DNA from: an uncultured Acidimicrobiaceae bacterium
GTDB taxonomy: Bacteria; Actinomycetota; Acidimicrobiia; Acidimicrobiales; RAAP-2
Direction of reading: 5' to 3'
DNA: 21,423 nt
Assembly: GCA_937894805.1 (NCBI GenBank)
Contig: CALAYR010000145.1
Location: 1 to 21,423, forward strand
Shown here: one piece after another, positions 1 to 7,597 of the stretch
How positions within the stretch are numbered: position 1 is the first letter of the stretch
Layout of the letters: each line of letters begins with the position of its first letter
The notes under the pieces: generated by a model
Databases searched by the model: none
Told to the model about the DNA's origin: nothing
What the model saw: only the letters and a program-made list of their open reading frames with translations
Program-made: the position numbers and the translations under genes

Positions 1-401
1 TCTATTCCGACCTCCTAACACTTGCCGGGGCCGCGTACGCGCTCTTTTGCGTCGCTTCCGCTCGCGCACCGCAGCTTATCTTGCGCCTCGACGCGCTCGC
101 GTCGCGCCCCTCTGACGCTGCGGCGTGGCTGGCGGCCCCCAACTGTCATGCGCGCCTTGGTATCAGCGGCATCCCGGCCGAGGGGGGCGGCGTCTTAGTG
201 ACGGCCGTGGCCCCGGGACCTAGTTTCAACAAGCTCACATCAGGCGACGTCATCACGGCCCTTAATGAAAAGAAGGTGGACACGATGGACAGTATCGTCA
301 CCGAGCTCTACGCCACGGCCGGCCACACCTCAATGGTCGTCCAGTTTCTTCGAGATCAGCAGCCATCGTTCGTGGTTGTTCGTTTGGCCTGTCTCTCCTA
401 A
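1..401 (+). CDS. PDZ-domain protein, C-terminal fragment (5' end outside window)
   Basis: The reading frame is open from the window edge (first full codon at base 3) to TAA at 399-401, so only about 132 C-terminal residues are visible. The last 85 or so residues form a PDZ-like domain: an RLGISG entry strand, a VLVTAVAPGPS carboxylate-loop region, then SGDVITALNEKKVD and a closing VVVRL strand. A PDZ domain at the C-terminus fits HtrA/S1C-type serine proteases, but no protease residues are in the visible part, so the catalytic class cannot be judged. The order differs from YlbL-type proteins, where PDZ precedes a Lon-like domain. The next gene starts 9 bases downstream on the same strand, so the two may be co-transcribed. 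Confidence 0.6.
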   Translation, partial: YSDLLTLAGAAYALFCVASARAPQLILRLDALASRPSDAAAWLAAPNCHARLGISGIPAEGGGVLVTAVAPGPSFNKLTSGDVITALNEKKVDTMDSIVTELYATAGHTSMVVQFLRDQQPSFVVVRLACLS

Positions 402-410
402 GTTGCTGTT

Positions 411-1541
411 GTGAGCGATACACCTTTTGGCAACTTTGGATTCATGGGTGACCTCATGAAGATGCTGGGGCAACAGGGTCCGAACTCGTGGCTGGAAACG
501 GCCCGCGCACTGGCTCTCAATATTGCCCGCGGCGATGACGCCGATCCCAACCCCCTTCCGGTGGAGCGTCAGCGACTCGAACAGTACGGACCGCTGGTGG
601 CTCGACACATCGAGATGTTGCTGGGTGTCCCGCAGGCCACATCGGCGCGGGCTGCCACTCGCACCGAGCTTTCGGAGGCCGCACTCCGCGACTGGTCGCC
701 ACTGGTGGCTCCCCACGCAAACACGCCACCGACGCCAGTAGAACCTTCAGAAGGCAATCCGATGGCGCCGATGCTGGCCCAGTTGGGTGCAGCCATGGGT
801 CCGCTCTTTATTGGTTTTCAGTTGGGCTCTGTGGCGGGGCACTTTTCCGAGACGGCATGGTCTCTCGGGGCGATTCCACTCCCCCGCGAAACAGACGAAC
901 GCATCATCCTTGTCAACAACGTGGCTCGCTTCGCCGATGAGTGGTCCCTCGATCACGATCAGGTGATGATTTACGCCGTGGCGTATGAGCACACAGCGGC
1001 GACGTACTTGCGACAAGACGGAACGGGCACCGCACTGCGAGCCCTGCTCTTTGATGCGGTACAGGATGCCCAAGCGGCTCAGGGCGACATCATGGGACGG
1101 CTTACCGGACTGCTGCAGGGCGGCGACATGAGCGAGCTCATGAGTAATCCCGAACAGCTCCTCGACGGTATTGAGCTCGGAGAGGAGACGTCGGCCACCA
1201 TTGCCATCGATGCCGCGAGCGTCTGCCTACGGGCCACGTTTGACTTCATCGCGAGCCACGTCACCCATTCGATTGTTGGGCCCACGCCACTCCTGGATGA
1301 AGCACTCCGCCGGTACCGCCGTAGTGATGCCAAGGGGGAAGAGTCGGCCGCCGCCCTCTTCGGCATTTCAATTCGAGGATCGCGTGTCGACGTGGCCGAG
1401 CAGTTTGTTCGTGAGGTCGTCACGACTTGGGGTATCGAAGAATTGACTCGATTGTTTCAACTCGATGGACTACCGAGTGCCGACGAGTTGTTGCGACCGG
1501 CCGTGTGGCGCAGTCGCGTCACACAGTCACCGTTTGCCTAA
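411..1541 (+). CDS. DUF2342 zincin-like protein with degenerate HExxH motif
   Basis: 376 residues from a GTG start; no clear ribosome site is visible, and translation may be coupled to the PDZ gene ending 9 bases upstream. Family hallmarks of the actinobacterial DUF2342 / putative zinc hydrolase group are visible: a Gly/Phe-rich PFGNFGF N-terminus, LGSVAGHFSETAWSLGAIPLP (142 region), NNVARFADEW before the active-site helix, and a C-terminal FVREVVTTWGIEELTRLF segment. In typical members the helix reads LHEVTH; here the matching residues 192-196 are YEHTA, so both zinc-binding histidines are replaced. The protein is therefore probably not an active metallopeptidase and may have a scaffold or binding role. 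The substrate and role of this family are poorly known. Confidence 0.8.
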   Translation: MSDTPFGNFGFMGDLMKMLGQQGPNSWLETARALALNIARGDDADPNPLPVERQRLEQYGPLVARHIEMLLGVPQATSARAATRTELSEAALRDWSPLVAPHANTPPTPVEPSEGNPMAPMLAQLGAAMGPLFIGFQLGSVAGHFSETAWSLGAIPLPRETDERIILVNNVARFADEWSLDHDQVMIYAVAYEHTAATYLRQDGTGTALRALLFDAVQDAQAAQGDIMGRLTGLLQGGDMSELMSNPEQLLDGIELGEETSATIAIDAASVCLRATFDFIASHVTHSIVGPTPLLDEALRRYRRSDAKGEESAAALFGISIRGSRVDVAEQFVREVVTTWGIEELTRLFQLDGLPSADELLRPAVWRSRVTQSPFA

Positions 1542-1550
1542 GCGCGAAAA

Positions 1551-1829
1551 CTATTCGTTTTCGTTGTAGCCGAGGTCCCACTCAATCTTGAGTTCTTCAC
1601 GCTCGGCGTCGCGGTTAACGCGCTCGCGATTACGGCGGAACTGTGGGTCGTGAGGGGGCAGGAGGCGAAGTCGGGCGTCGACGCGGTCCACGAAGGCCTG
1701 AATCTGCTCGGGCTCGCCAAAGACCATGCGGCACTCCCAGTGGGGGGCGACGGGGCCGAGGTAGATCACCTGGACGTGACCGACGGGGTTTTCGATCTCT
1801 GCCGGTTCAGTAGGCGAAAACTGGCTCAT
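1551..1829 (-). CDS. Small hypothetical protein, 92 aa
   Basis: I do not recognise a family. The product is small, soluble-looking and acidic/Arg-rich, with a central GHVQVIYLGPVAPHWECRMVFGEPEQIQAFVDRV segment that looks like two beta strands followed by a helix, then a charged C-terminal helix ending DLGYNENE. ATG at 1829 is chosen because an AAGGAG ribosome site (1835-1840) lies 5 bases upstream; the in-frame GTG at 1835 would overlap that site. It converges with the DUF2342 gene, whose stop lies 9 bases away, and diverges from whiB. It has no membrane segment or signal peptide. Confidence 0.65.
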   Translation of the reverse strand: MSQFSPTEPAEIENPVGHVQVIYLGPVAPHWECRMVFGEPEQIQAFVDRVDARLRLLPPHDPQFRRNRERVNRDAEREELKIEWDLGYNENE

Positions 1830-1835
1830 GGCCAC

Positions 1836-2024
1836 TCCTTTTGAGTGTGTTACTCCCGTAGAACTTCAACGGGACTGTCATTCTATCGGACCGGACAATG
1901 TCGAGTTGAGCCCAACATTTACAGGTGATTACTGGATTCGTTGTGAAGTTCTTCGCATCGTAGAAATGGCTTTCTGGCCCAGTAGTGGCTACTGTCCGTT
2001 GTAGGCCTAACAAGGAGGGTCAGT
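1836..2024. promoter_or_regulatory. Divergent intergenic region between small hypothetical gene and whiB
   Basis: This 189-bp region must hold the promoters of both divergent genes. I see a small inverted repeat, CCCGT (1855-1859) and ACGGG (1869-1873), in the leader of the minus-strand gene, and an AAGGAGG ribosome site just before the whiB ATG. I could not place convincing -35/-10 pairs for either direction. Confidence 0.4.
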
Positions 2025-2270
2025 ATGAATACCGAATGGATGGCAGAAGGCAAGTGTCGCAACTTCCCGGCCGAGATGTTTTTCCCCGGTGACGGTACGG
2101 GTGTGATTAAGGCGCAGAAGATTTGTGCCACATGCCCCGTAGCCGATCAGTGTCTGACCTACGCCCTTGACAATCACGTGGATCACGGAATCTGGGGCGG
2201 CAAGAGCGAACGCGAACGCCGTCGACTACAGCGAGCCCGTCGCCGTGGACTCCCTCTGTCTCGGAGCTAA
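2025..2270 (+). CDS. whiB: WhiB-family iron-sulfur transcriptional regulator
   Basis: 81 residues with all WhiB hallmarks: four cluster cysteines at C11, C34, C37 and C43 (C-x22-C-x2-C-x5-C), the beta-turn GIWGG motif, and a basic SERERRRLQRARRRG tail that contacts DNA. WhiB proteins carry a redox- or NO-sensitive [4Fe-4S] cluster and usually act by binding region 4 of the primary sigma factor. An AAGGAGG ribosome site lies 6-7 bases before the ATG. The stop codon is 6 bases before the ATG of the formiminotransferase gene, so the two are probably one transcript. Which WhiB subclass it belongs to is not clear from sequence alone; it differs from the WhiB2-like copy at 3175-3453. Confidence 0.93.
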   Translation: MNTEWMAEGKCRNFPAEMFFPGDGTGVIKAQKICATCPVADQCLTYALDNHVDHGIWGGKSERERRRLQRARRRGLPLSRS

Positions 2271-2276
2271 CGATTG

Positions 2277-3122
2277 ATGACGCACCACGACCTCTTTGAG
2301 TGCGTCATCAACGTTTCTGAGGGGCAAGATGAGCCCATCCTTCGCCAATTTGAGCGGTCGGCCGGTTCATCATTTCGCCACCGACACAGTGATGCCTGGC
2401 ACAACCGCTCAGTCTTTACGCTCATCAACACGGCCGGCGAACTACTACTCGACGTTCAGTGGATGTTGCGCAACGTTATTGACGCCCTCGATTTAGAGTT
2501 CCACGAAGGTGTGCACCCCCGATTCGGGGTCGTCGATGTTGTGCCCTTCGTGGCCCTAGACCCGACTCAACGCCCCCAAGCGCTCGCGTTACGGAACCAA
2601 ACGGCCGAGTGGCTCGGCGATCTAGGCATCTCGACCTTTCTCTACGGTGAGGTCAACGGCGTTGAGCGCACGCTGCCGGAGGTTCGCAAGGAGGCCTTCA
2701 TCACGCTGAGCCCAGATTTTGGACCAGACCGGCCCGATGATGAAGTGGGCGCTACCGCCGTGGGCGAACGGCCAATTCTGCTGGCCTGGAACATGTTTGT
2801 AGATGGCGTCGATTTCGCGGTCGTCAAGCGTCTCGCGAGTCAGCTGCGCCGCCCCGGAATCCGGACCCTAGGACTCACCGTGGGACCTCGATTTCAGGTG
2901 AGCTGCAACCTGATCGATCCCGCCGTCTCCGGTCCGGCCGTCGCCTACGACGCCCTCCTGGAACTCTTGCCTCAGGGGGCAGCGATTACCGAATGTGAAC
3001 TCGTCGGTCTCGCACCTCGCGCCGTGCTCGCCGCCATCACACCGGACCGTTGGTCACAGCTGGGGCTGCGTGAAGAACTGACCATTGAGGCACACCTCGA
3101 AAACGTGGCCGCTAGTCGGTAG
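2277..3122 (+). CDS. ftcD: Glutamate formimidoyltransferase (FTCD N-terminal domain family)
   Basis: 281 residues from ATG 2277; the in-frame TTG three bases earlier is less likely. Motifs of the formiminotransferase domain are clear: ECVINVSEG (8-16), DAWHNRSVFTLIN (39-51) and GVHPRFGVVDVVPFVAL (78-94), the latter holding the His equivalent to the catalytic histidine of mammalian FTCD (H80). The family moves a formimino or formyl group between glutamate and tetrahydrofolate. The cyclodeaminase half is absent, as is usual in bacteria. No hut (histidine degradation) genes are nearby, so a role in histidine catabolism is not supported by context; the other folate genes lie 13 kb away. It is followed directly by a bidirectional terminator. 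Confidence 0.85.
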   Translation: MTHHDLFECVINVSEGQDEPILRQFERSAGSSFRHRHSDAWHNRSVFTLINTAGELLLDVQWMLRNVIDALDLEFHEGVHPRFGVVDVVPFVALDPTQRPQALALRNQTAEWLGDLGISTFLYGEVNGVERTLPEVRKEAFITLSPDFGPDRPDDEVGATAVGERPILLAWNMFVDGVDFAVVKRLASQLRRPGIRTLGLTVGPRFQVSCNLIDPAVSGPAVAYDALLELLPQGAAITECELVGLAPRAVLAAITPDRWSQLGLREELTIEAHLENVAASR

Positions 3123-3130
3123 GGAAAAGA

Positions 3131-3159
3131 AAACGCCCCCGAGATCCTCGGGGGCGTTT
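3131..3159. terminator. Bidirectional intrinsic terminator
   Basis: A perfect 13-bp inverted repeat (AAACGCCCCCGAG at 3131-3143, loop ATC, matching arm at 3147-3159) has A residues on one flank and T residues on the other, so it can end transcripts from both sides. It lies between the convergent formiminotransferase and whiB2-like genes, 8 bases after the first stop and 15 bases after the second. Confidence 0.93.
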
Positions 3160-3174
3160 CTAAAGAACTTCGAA

Positions 3175-3453
3175 TTAACTCGCCGCACTCCGGCGTTCAA
3201 CGGCGCGGGCGCGGCGTAGGCGACGGCGCTCACGCTCACTCATGCCACCCCAGATACCGAACTTCTCGCCGTTGTCGAGGGCGTACTCCAAGCAGTCGTC
3301 ACGAACGACGCAGCCTCGACAGACTTCCTTCGCTTCACGCGTTGAAGCTCCGCGCTCGGGGAAGAAAAGGTCCGGGTCGACACCCATGCAGTTCGCGCGA
3401 GACTGCCATCCGCGGTTCTCTAATCCACTCAACAAACTTGTGATGTCATCCAT
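3175..3453 (-). CDS. whiB2: WhiB2/WhmD-like iron-sulfur transcriptional regulator
   Basis: 92 residues. Cluster cysteines are C22, C45, C48 and C54; the protein has FFPERGASTREAKEVC, DDCLEYALDN, GIWGG and a basic RERRRLRRAR tail. The GASTREAK stretch and overall layout resemble WhiB2/WhmD, the WhiB protein tied to septation and cell division in actinobacteria. ATG at 3453 is preceded by a strong AGGAGG site (3459-3464) at 5 bases. A perfect 22-bp palindrome sits 30-51 bases upstream of the start and is a likely operator. The subclass call is inference from motif similarity. Confidence 0.92.
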   Translation of the reverse strand: MDDITSLLSGLENRGWQSRANCMGVDPDLFFPERGASTREAKEVCRGCVVRDDCLEYALDNGEKFGIWGGMSERERRRLRRARAVERRSAAS

Positions 3454-3482
3454 CGGTTCCTCCTAGGAAACGCCATTGCTGT

Positions 3483-3504
3483 CATCGTTGTAATTACAAC
3501 GATG
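3483..3504. promoter_or_regulatory. Perfect 22-bp palindrome upstream of whiB2-like gene
   Basis: CATCGTTGTAA followed immediately by its exact reverse complement, centred between 3493 and 3494, about 40 bp upstream of the whiB2-like ATG. Reading the minus strand, a possible -35 (TTGGAC) lies just upstream, which would place the palindrome across the spacer and -10. Adjacent sequence 3505-3513 (TGATTGTTG) resembles another half-site. This is the pattern of a dimeric repressor operator; the regulator is unknown and an autoregulatory or TetR/GntR-type site is only a guess. Confidence 0.55.
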
Positions 3505-3597
3505 TGATTGTTGTCCAAATTCACGCACAATGCAAATGGAAACGGAAATTCCCTGATGAATAGGGGTCAGGGCGAATTAAACCGAATTTTTCAATGG

Positions 3598-3618
3598 AAA
3601 ACCCCGGTCGAACCGGAG
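3598..3618 (-). terminator. Intrinsic terminator of the DUF6941-like gene
   Basis: On the minus strand the stop codon (3623-3625) is followed 4 bases later by a 7-bp GC-rich stem (CTCCGGT / ACCGGGG, one G-T pair), loop TCG, and a run of four T. It is short but well placed. Confidence 0.65.
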
Positions 3619-3622
3619 GTGC

Positions 3623-4048
3623 TTAGTTGTTGGAGGCGTAGGCCGTGAAGTGCTGCTGGCCGACTGTCTCACCGCTCTCATCATTGATGAGACGCATTTG
3701 GTAGACACCGGGAGCAAGGGTCAGACCGAACCACTTGGCGGACCACACAAAGTCCAGCTCGGCGTCGTGAGTCGCGTCACTAGCGGGGGTCACGATCTTG
3801 TCGGAGAAGCCGTACTCGAAGGGATTACCACCGGCATCGGTGCCCATGGCGGGAGTCCCGTCTTCCTGGAAAATACGGATTGAAACCTGAATCTCGCGAC
3901 CAAGCTCGGAGGGGTCAAGGTCAAAGAGTCCGGCAACGGCCATGGGTGTTGGGAAGTTGGCCCAGACCCAGGTCAGACCGCCACCCATGAGGTAGAGACG
4001 GCCATTGTGTACTTCGGCGTTGTCGCACAGCAGAAGGGTTGAGTTCAC
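3623..4048 (-). CDS. Small beta-rich protein resembling DUF6941
   Basis: 141 residues from GTG 4048, chosen because AAGGAG (4055-4060) lies 6 bases upstream; a longer frame from 4087 has no such site. The N-terminus LLLCDNAEVHNGRLYLMGGGLT matches the pattern of the DUF6941 group (LLCD-AEV-NGKLY-MGGG). The rest alternates short hydrophobic strands (REIQVSIRIF, AELDFVWSAKWFGLTLAPGVYQMRL) and suggests a beta-sandwich. No signal peptide or membrane segment is seen. Function is unknown for the family. It lies downstream of the moxR-like/vWA pair on the same strand with a 96-bp gap that may hold its own promoter. Confidence 0.7.
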   Translation of the reverse strand: MNSTLLLCDNAEVHNGRLYLMGGGLTWVWANFPTPMAVAGLFDLDPSELGREIQVSIRIFQEDGTPAMGTDAGGNPFEYGFSDKIVTPASDATHDAELDFVWSAKWFGLTLAPGVYQMRLINDESGETVGQQHFTAYASNN

Positions 4049-4144
4049 GGCAGGCTCCTTGAAGAGTTTTACGCGAAAATCACGCAATTAGTCACTAATG
4101 CTAATACCGAGCGGGTCGCATTGCAAAAGATTTAATTGGTAAAT
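4049..4144 (-). promoter_or_regulatory. Intergenic gap with possible promoter for the DUF6941-like gene
   Basis: This AT-richer 96-bp gap contains, on the minus strand, TTGCAA and TAGCAT separated by 17 bases, a plausible -35/-10 pair. No terminator is evident after the vWA gene, so read-through from that operon is also possible. Confidence 0.35.
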
Positions 4145-6139
4145 TTAGGAAGCTTTTCTACGGGATTTGACGAAATCGTCCAGCACGTAGCGGCCCAAGT
4201 TGTCAATATCGGTATAGAAGGTGCGCCCGCCATTGACCTTGGCGATCTGCTCCACGAAGGGGAACTGGCTCCGTTCAATATCGAGGGCGAAGGTATTGAT
4301 TGTTATGCCGGCCTTGGTACAGCGAAGGACTTCGGCCATCGTCAAGTAGAGGGTCTCTCGAACGGGGGGCCACGAGAAGAAGGGCTCCCCGTTGGGCTGG
4401 AGGTGAGCTGTGGGTTCGCCGTCGGTGACGACGATGATCTGCTTCGTCCCCTTTTCTCCTCGCATCAAGTGTCGCGAGAGGGCTAGCGCGTGCTGCAGAT
4501 TCGTTCCGTATTGGTAGTCCACCGTTAAGAAGGGCACGTCTTCGAACTTGATCTCATGCGCCGTCTCACCGAAACCAACGATGGTGACAAAGTCACGGGG
4601 GTAGGCCGTTTGGATGAGGTGCGAGAGGGCCAGCACCATCTTCTTGGCCGGTCCGAGATTGCCGCGCATCTCCATCGAGAGGGAGAGGTCGACCGCTATC
4701 ACGGTGGCCGAGCGGACAGTCGCCTCGTGCTCTTCCACTTCGAAGTCCTCGGGTAGGAGCCGGACGGGAGTGCCCGGCCCTTGGCGAAAAACCGCATTGC
4801 GCAGTGTGCGACCGAGGTGGAGATTGACGGCCTCGCCGGGCTCCCAGGGCTTGGAGGTCTCTTCACGGTCGTGACCACGGGAGGTACTCGCGTGGCGGTG
4901 CGCTCCGAAGGCGCCCCCACGGAGTTGAGAAAAGAGCTCACGGAGCGCCGAACCAGCGACTTTGCGCATACCGCGAGCCGTGAGTTTGGTCTGACCTTGA
5001 GAGCGGTCAATCAAGCCTTTTTCCGTCAGTCCACGCATCGCCTTTTGGAGACGTGCGACATTCTTGGCGGCGTCGGGACCGAGATTGCGACGAACGGCTT
5101 CAATATCAATTTCCGGGAGACGATTAGCGCCCCCAGGTCCCTCGAGGAATTGTTCTAAATTGCGTAGCTCTGCAATTTCTTGCGAACGGTCGGTCGCCTC
5201 CGAGAACTTCCCTGGTTGGCCGCCGCGGTAGCGATTGGCCCGCTGCCAGTCGATGTCGGGGGTGGCTTGGCGCAAGTTGCCCACCAAGCGGTTGAGGGCC
5301 GAATTGAGATCGAGGTCTTCGAGCATCTGACCAAAGAGGCCTCGAAGTTCAGCCTGTTGCTCTGCCGAGAGGGAGTTAAACATCGCTTCGGCCGCGGCCG
5401 CTCGCTCGGCCATCATTCGCACCACGTCCTCAAGAGTCTCGGCCCCGGGGAAGAAGTCGCCGAACTCCTGCATGAACTCTTCGAAGGTGGGGTCGAGGGG
5501 CTCGCCGCGGCGATCTTGCTCGATGAGATTCGAGAGGGCGTTCATCATGTCGCGGAGGCGGCCCATCTCGGCCTCATCGGGATTCGCGAAGAACTCCTTG
5601 TTGGCCTCGAAGTACGTATTAAGAACGTCTTCACGAATTTCTTGCATCATCGCTTCGTAGGCTTCGCGCGCTTCCGAGGAAACAAAGTCATAGTTTTGAT
5701 ACGAACTCAGTCGCTCCCCGAACTGGTCGGGCATGAGATCGCGCTGCATGCGCTTTTCGTTAACGAGGTCGTTCGTTACTTCCTGTCGACGCTCGTCACC
5801 CGAAGCGTCGGCCTCCGCCTGCAGTTCATCGAGGGCCTGACCCTCGAGGTCTTCAATCTCCTCGAGGCGCTTCATCAGTTCGGCCAGCTGGCCTTCGGGG
5901 TCGGCCGAAGCTTCCAATTGGCGGCGCCGTTCGCGGGCTTGATCTAAGAGGTCCCGAAGGCCCTCGATGCGATCCCCGTCGGGAGTTTCGAGGCCCTCGT
6001 AGGCCAGTCGGTCCAGCACGGAATCGAGGTCGCCGTACTCCAAGAGTTCGTCCAGGACGTACTCCAGCAAGTCCTCGGCCGCGAGGTCTTCGAAATCATC
6101 CCCGTCACCGGGGCGCCGGAATCCGTACCGAACTGCCAT
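4145..6139 (-). CDS. vWA-domain protein, partner of the MoxR-like ATPase
   Basis: 664 residues. The first 450 or so are acidic and helical (long Glu/Asp/Leu/Gln-rich stretches, probable coiled coils). The C-terminal von Willebrand A domain has an intact metal-ion-dependent adhesion site: D484-L-S486-L-S488, T546 in YGTNLQ, and D573 in VVTDGEP. Its start ATG directly abuts the TAA of the ATPase gene, so the two are translationally coupled. Length and layout match the actinobacterial pair Rv0958/Rv0959. Such pairs work like Mg-chelatase I and D subunits or MoxR/vWA chaperone systems that remodel or metallate a client; the client is unknown, and no chlorophyll or cobalamin genes are nearby, so a chelatase name should not be taken literally. 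Confidence 0.85.
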   Translation of the reverse strand: MAVRYGFRRPGDGDDFEDLAAEDLLEYVLDELLEYGDLDSVLDRLAYEGLETPDGDRIEGLRDLLDQARERRRQLEASADPEGQLAELMKRLEEIEDLEGQALDELQAEADASGDERRQEVTNDLVNEKRMQRDLMPDQFGERLSSYQNYDFVSSEAREAYEAMMQEIREDVLNTYFEANKEFFANPDEAEMGRLRDMMNALSNLIEQDRRGEPLDPTFEEFMQEFGDFFPGAETLEDVVRMMAERAAAAEAMFNSLSAEQQAELRGLFGQMLEDLDLNSALNRLVGNLRQATPDIDWQRANRYRGGQPGKFSEATDRSQEIAELRNLEQFLEGPGGANRLPEIDIEAVRRNLGPDAAKNVARLQKAMRGLTEKGLIDRSQGQTKLTARGMRKVAGSALRELFSQLRGGAFGAHRHASTSRGHDREETSKPWEPGEAVNLHLGRTLRNAVFRQGPGTPVRLLPEDFEVEEHEATVRSATVIAVDLSLSMEMRGNLGPAKKMVLALSHLIQTAYPRDFVTIVGFGETAHEIKFEDVPFLTVDYQYGTNLQHALALSRHLMRGEKGTKQIIVVTDGEPTAHLQPNGEPFFSWPPVRETLYLTMAEVLRCTKAGITINTFALDIERSQFPFVEQIAKVNGGRTFYTDIDNLGRYVLDDFVKSRRKAS

Positions 6140-7564
6140 TTAGCGATTCCGTGACCGGTAGAGCGCTCGCGCGCCCGAGGCATCCTTGGCGAGCCGCTTG
6201 GTGAGGTGCAGGCCCTCCAGGATGAATTCGAGGGCTGCGGCCATCTCGGCCGGACCGGCGTCGGGACCAGCAATACGGCGAACTGGAGGCTCCAACACGG
6301 GAATGTGAGCCAACACGCTGAGGTAGTCCTGGGCCGGCAGATCGTCACCAACGTGCACAATCACCTCTTCAGTGAAGGCCTCGACAATGGCGCCCGCTTC
6401 GGCCAACGCGACGTTCTCGGTGAAGCATTGACGAGTGGCGAGCGTCACGAGACCGGCAATCAACAAGCTGGGGTCGGTGTCGTCCATTGAATCAATCTCA
6501 ATCTTGCCTTGGGTTGACTGCACCATGGCCGAGAGGTCACTGACGCGGGGCACCACAGACTCTTCGTGGGTGCGCAGTGAACGGCGCAAGGCGTTGGCAA
6601 TGACCGTCTCGTAGTTCGCGATCGAAAGGCGCACCGAGACACCCGAGTGCTGATTAACGACGTGACTACGACGCGCCACGTGGCTCACGCGAGCCACGAT
6701 GTCGTCAATAAACCACGGCACCACAATCTGCTTGTTCGTCGTGGGGAGGTGGGCCTCTTGACGGACAATGGCGATTTCAGTGGCGATGTCGAGCGGGTAG
6801 TGGGTGCGAATCTGTGAACCGAACCGGTCCTTCAACGGCGTAATAAGGCGACCACGGTTGGTGTAGTCCTCGGGGTTAGCGGTGGCCACGACAACCATGT
6901 CGAGGTCGAGCCGCACCAAGTGACCGCGAATCTGAACATCGCGCTCCTCCAGCACGTTCAAGAGACCAACCTGGATTCGCTCCGAAAGGTCGGGCAACTC
7001 GTTAATGGCAAAGATGCCTCGGTTGGACTTGGGTACGAGACCGAAAGAGAGAGCCCGCTCGTCATCGAGGTAGAGACCCGAGGCCACCTTGATGGGGTCG
7101 ATCTCACCGATGAGGTCGGCCATAGAGGTGTCGGGCGACGCAAGCTTCTCCGCGAAACGCCGTGAACGGTGAACCCAGTCGACGGGTGTCTCGTCACCAC
7201 GTTCGGCCACGAGTTCGCGGGCGAAGATGGAAATCGGGTTGTAGGGGTCGTCACGGACGTCGGAACCGGCCACGATGGGCAGCCATTCGTCGAGCAGTTC
7301 GGTGAGAGAACGAACAATTCGCGTCTTGGCCTGACCGCGCTCGCCGAGCAGAATGATGTCGTGGCCGGCCAGGATGGCCGTCTCCACCTGCGGCAGAACC
7401 GTGTCCTCGTAGCCCTGGACCCCCAAGGAAAGCGGTCGACCGTCGGCGATAAACGTTTCGAGATTGGCGCGCATCTCTTCGTGGATGCTGCGAGAGACCC
7501 ATCCGGATGCCTTTAGGGCACCCAACGTGGTCGCCAGATTGCTAGGGGTAACGAGAGAACTCAT
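6140..7564 (-). CDS. MoxR/ChlI-type AAA+ ATPase (magnesium-chelatase-like)
   Basis: 474 residues. Walker A is GERGQAKT (74-81) after LAGHDIILL; Walker B is IFAINE (185-190), with Asn in place of the usual Asp before Glu; sensor 1 is ATANPEDY (228-235); LKDRFGSQIRTHYP holds the arginine finger. This matches the Rv0958 group, often labelled magnesium chelatase. The ATG at 7564 lacks a strong ribosome site, but the N-terminal conservation (LGALKASGW...) supports it. The ATPase is expected to form a hexameric ring that acts with the vWA protein encoded immediately downstream. A large inverted-repeat region lies 34-113 bases upstream of the start and could form a structured leader. Confidence 0.87.
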   Translation of the reverse strand: MSSLVTPSNLATTLGALKASGWVSRSIHEEMRANLETFIADGRPLSLGVQGYEDTVLPQVETAILAGHDIILLGERGQAKTRIVRSLTELLDEWLPIVAGSDVRDDPYNPISIFARELVAERGDETPVDWVHRSRRFAEKLASPDTSMADLIGEIDPIKVASGLYLDDERALSFGLVPKSNRGIFAINELPDLSERIQVGLLNVLEERDVQIRGHLVRLDLDMVVVATANPEDYTNRGRLITPLKDRFGSQIRTHYPLDIATEIAIVRQEAHLPTTNKQIVVPWFIDDIVARVSHVARRSHVVNQHSGVSVRLSIANYETVIANALRRSLRTHEESVVPRVSDLSAMVQSTQGKIEIDSMDDTDPSLLIAGLVTLATRQCFTENVALAEAGAIVEAFTEEVIVHVGDDLPAQDYLSVLAHIPVLEPPVRRIAGPDAGPAEMAAALEFILEGLHLTKRLAKDASGARALYRSRNR

Positions 7565-7597
7565 AGGGAAACTCTAGGGAGTCCCTGAGACCTCCGA

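Noticed and set aside
5180..5947. 255-residue plus-strand open frame opposite the vWA gene
   Set aside because: It is the antisense of the acidic coding region; the protein is low-complexity and matches no family, while the minus strand has clear domain motifs.
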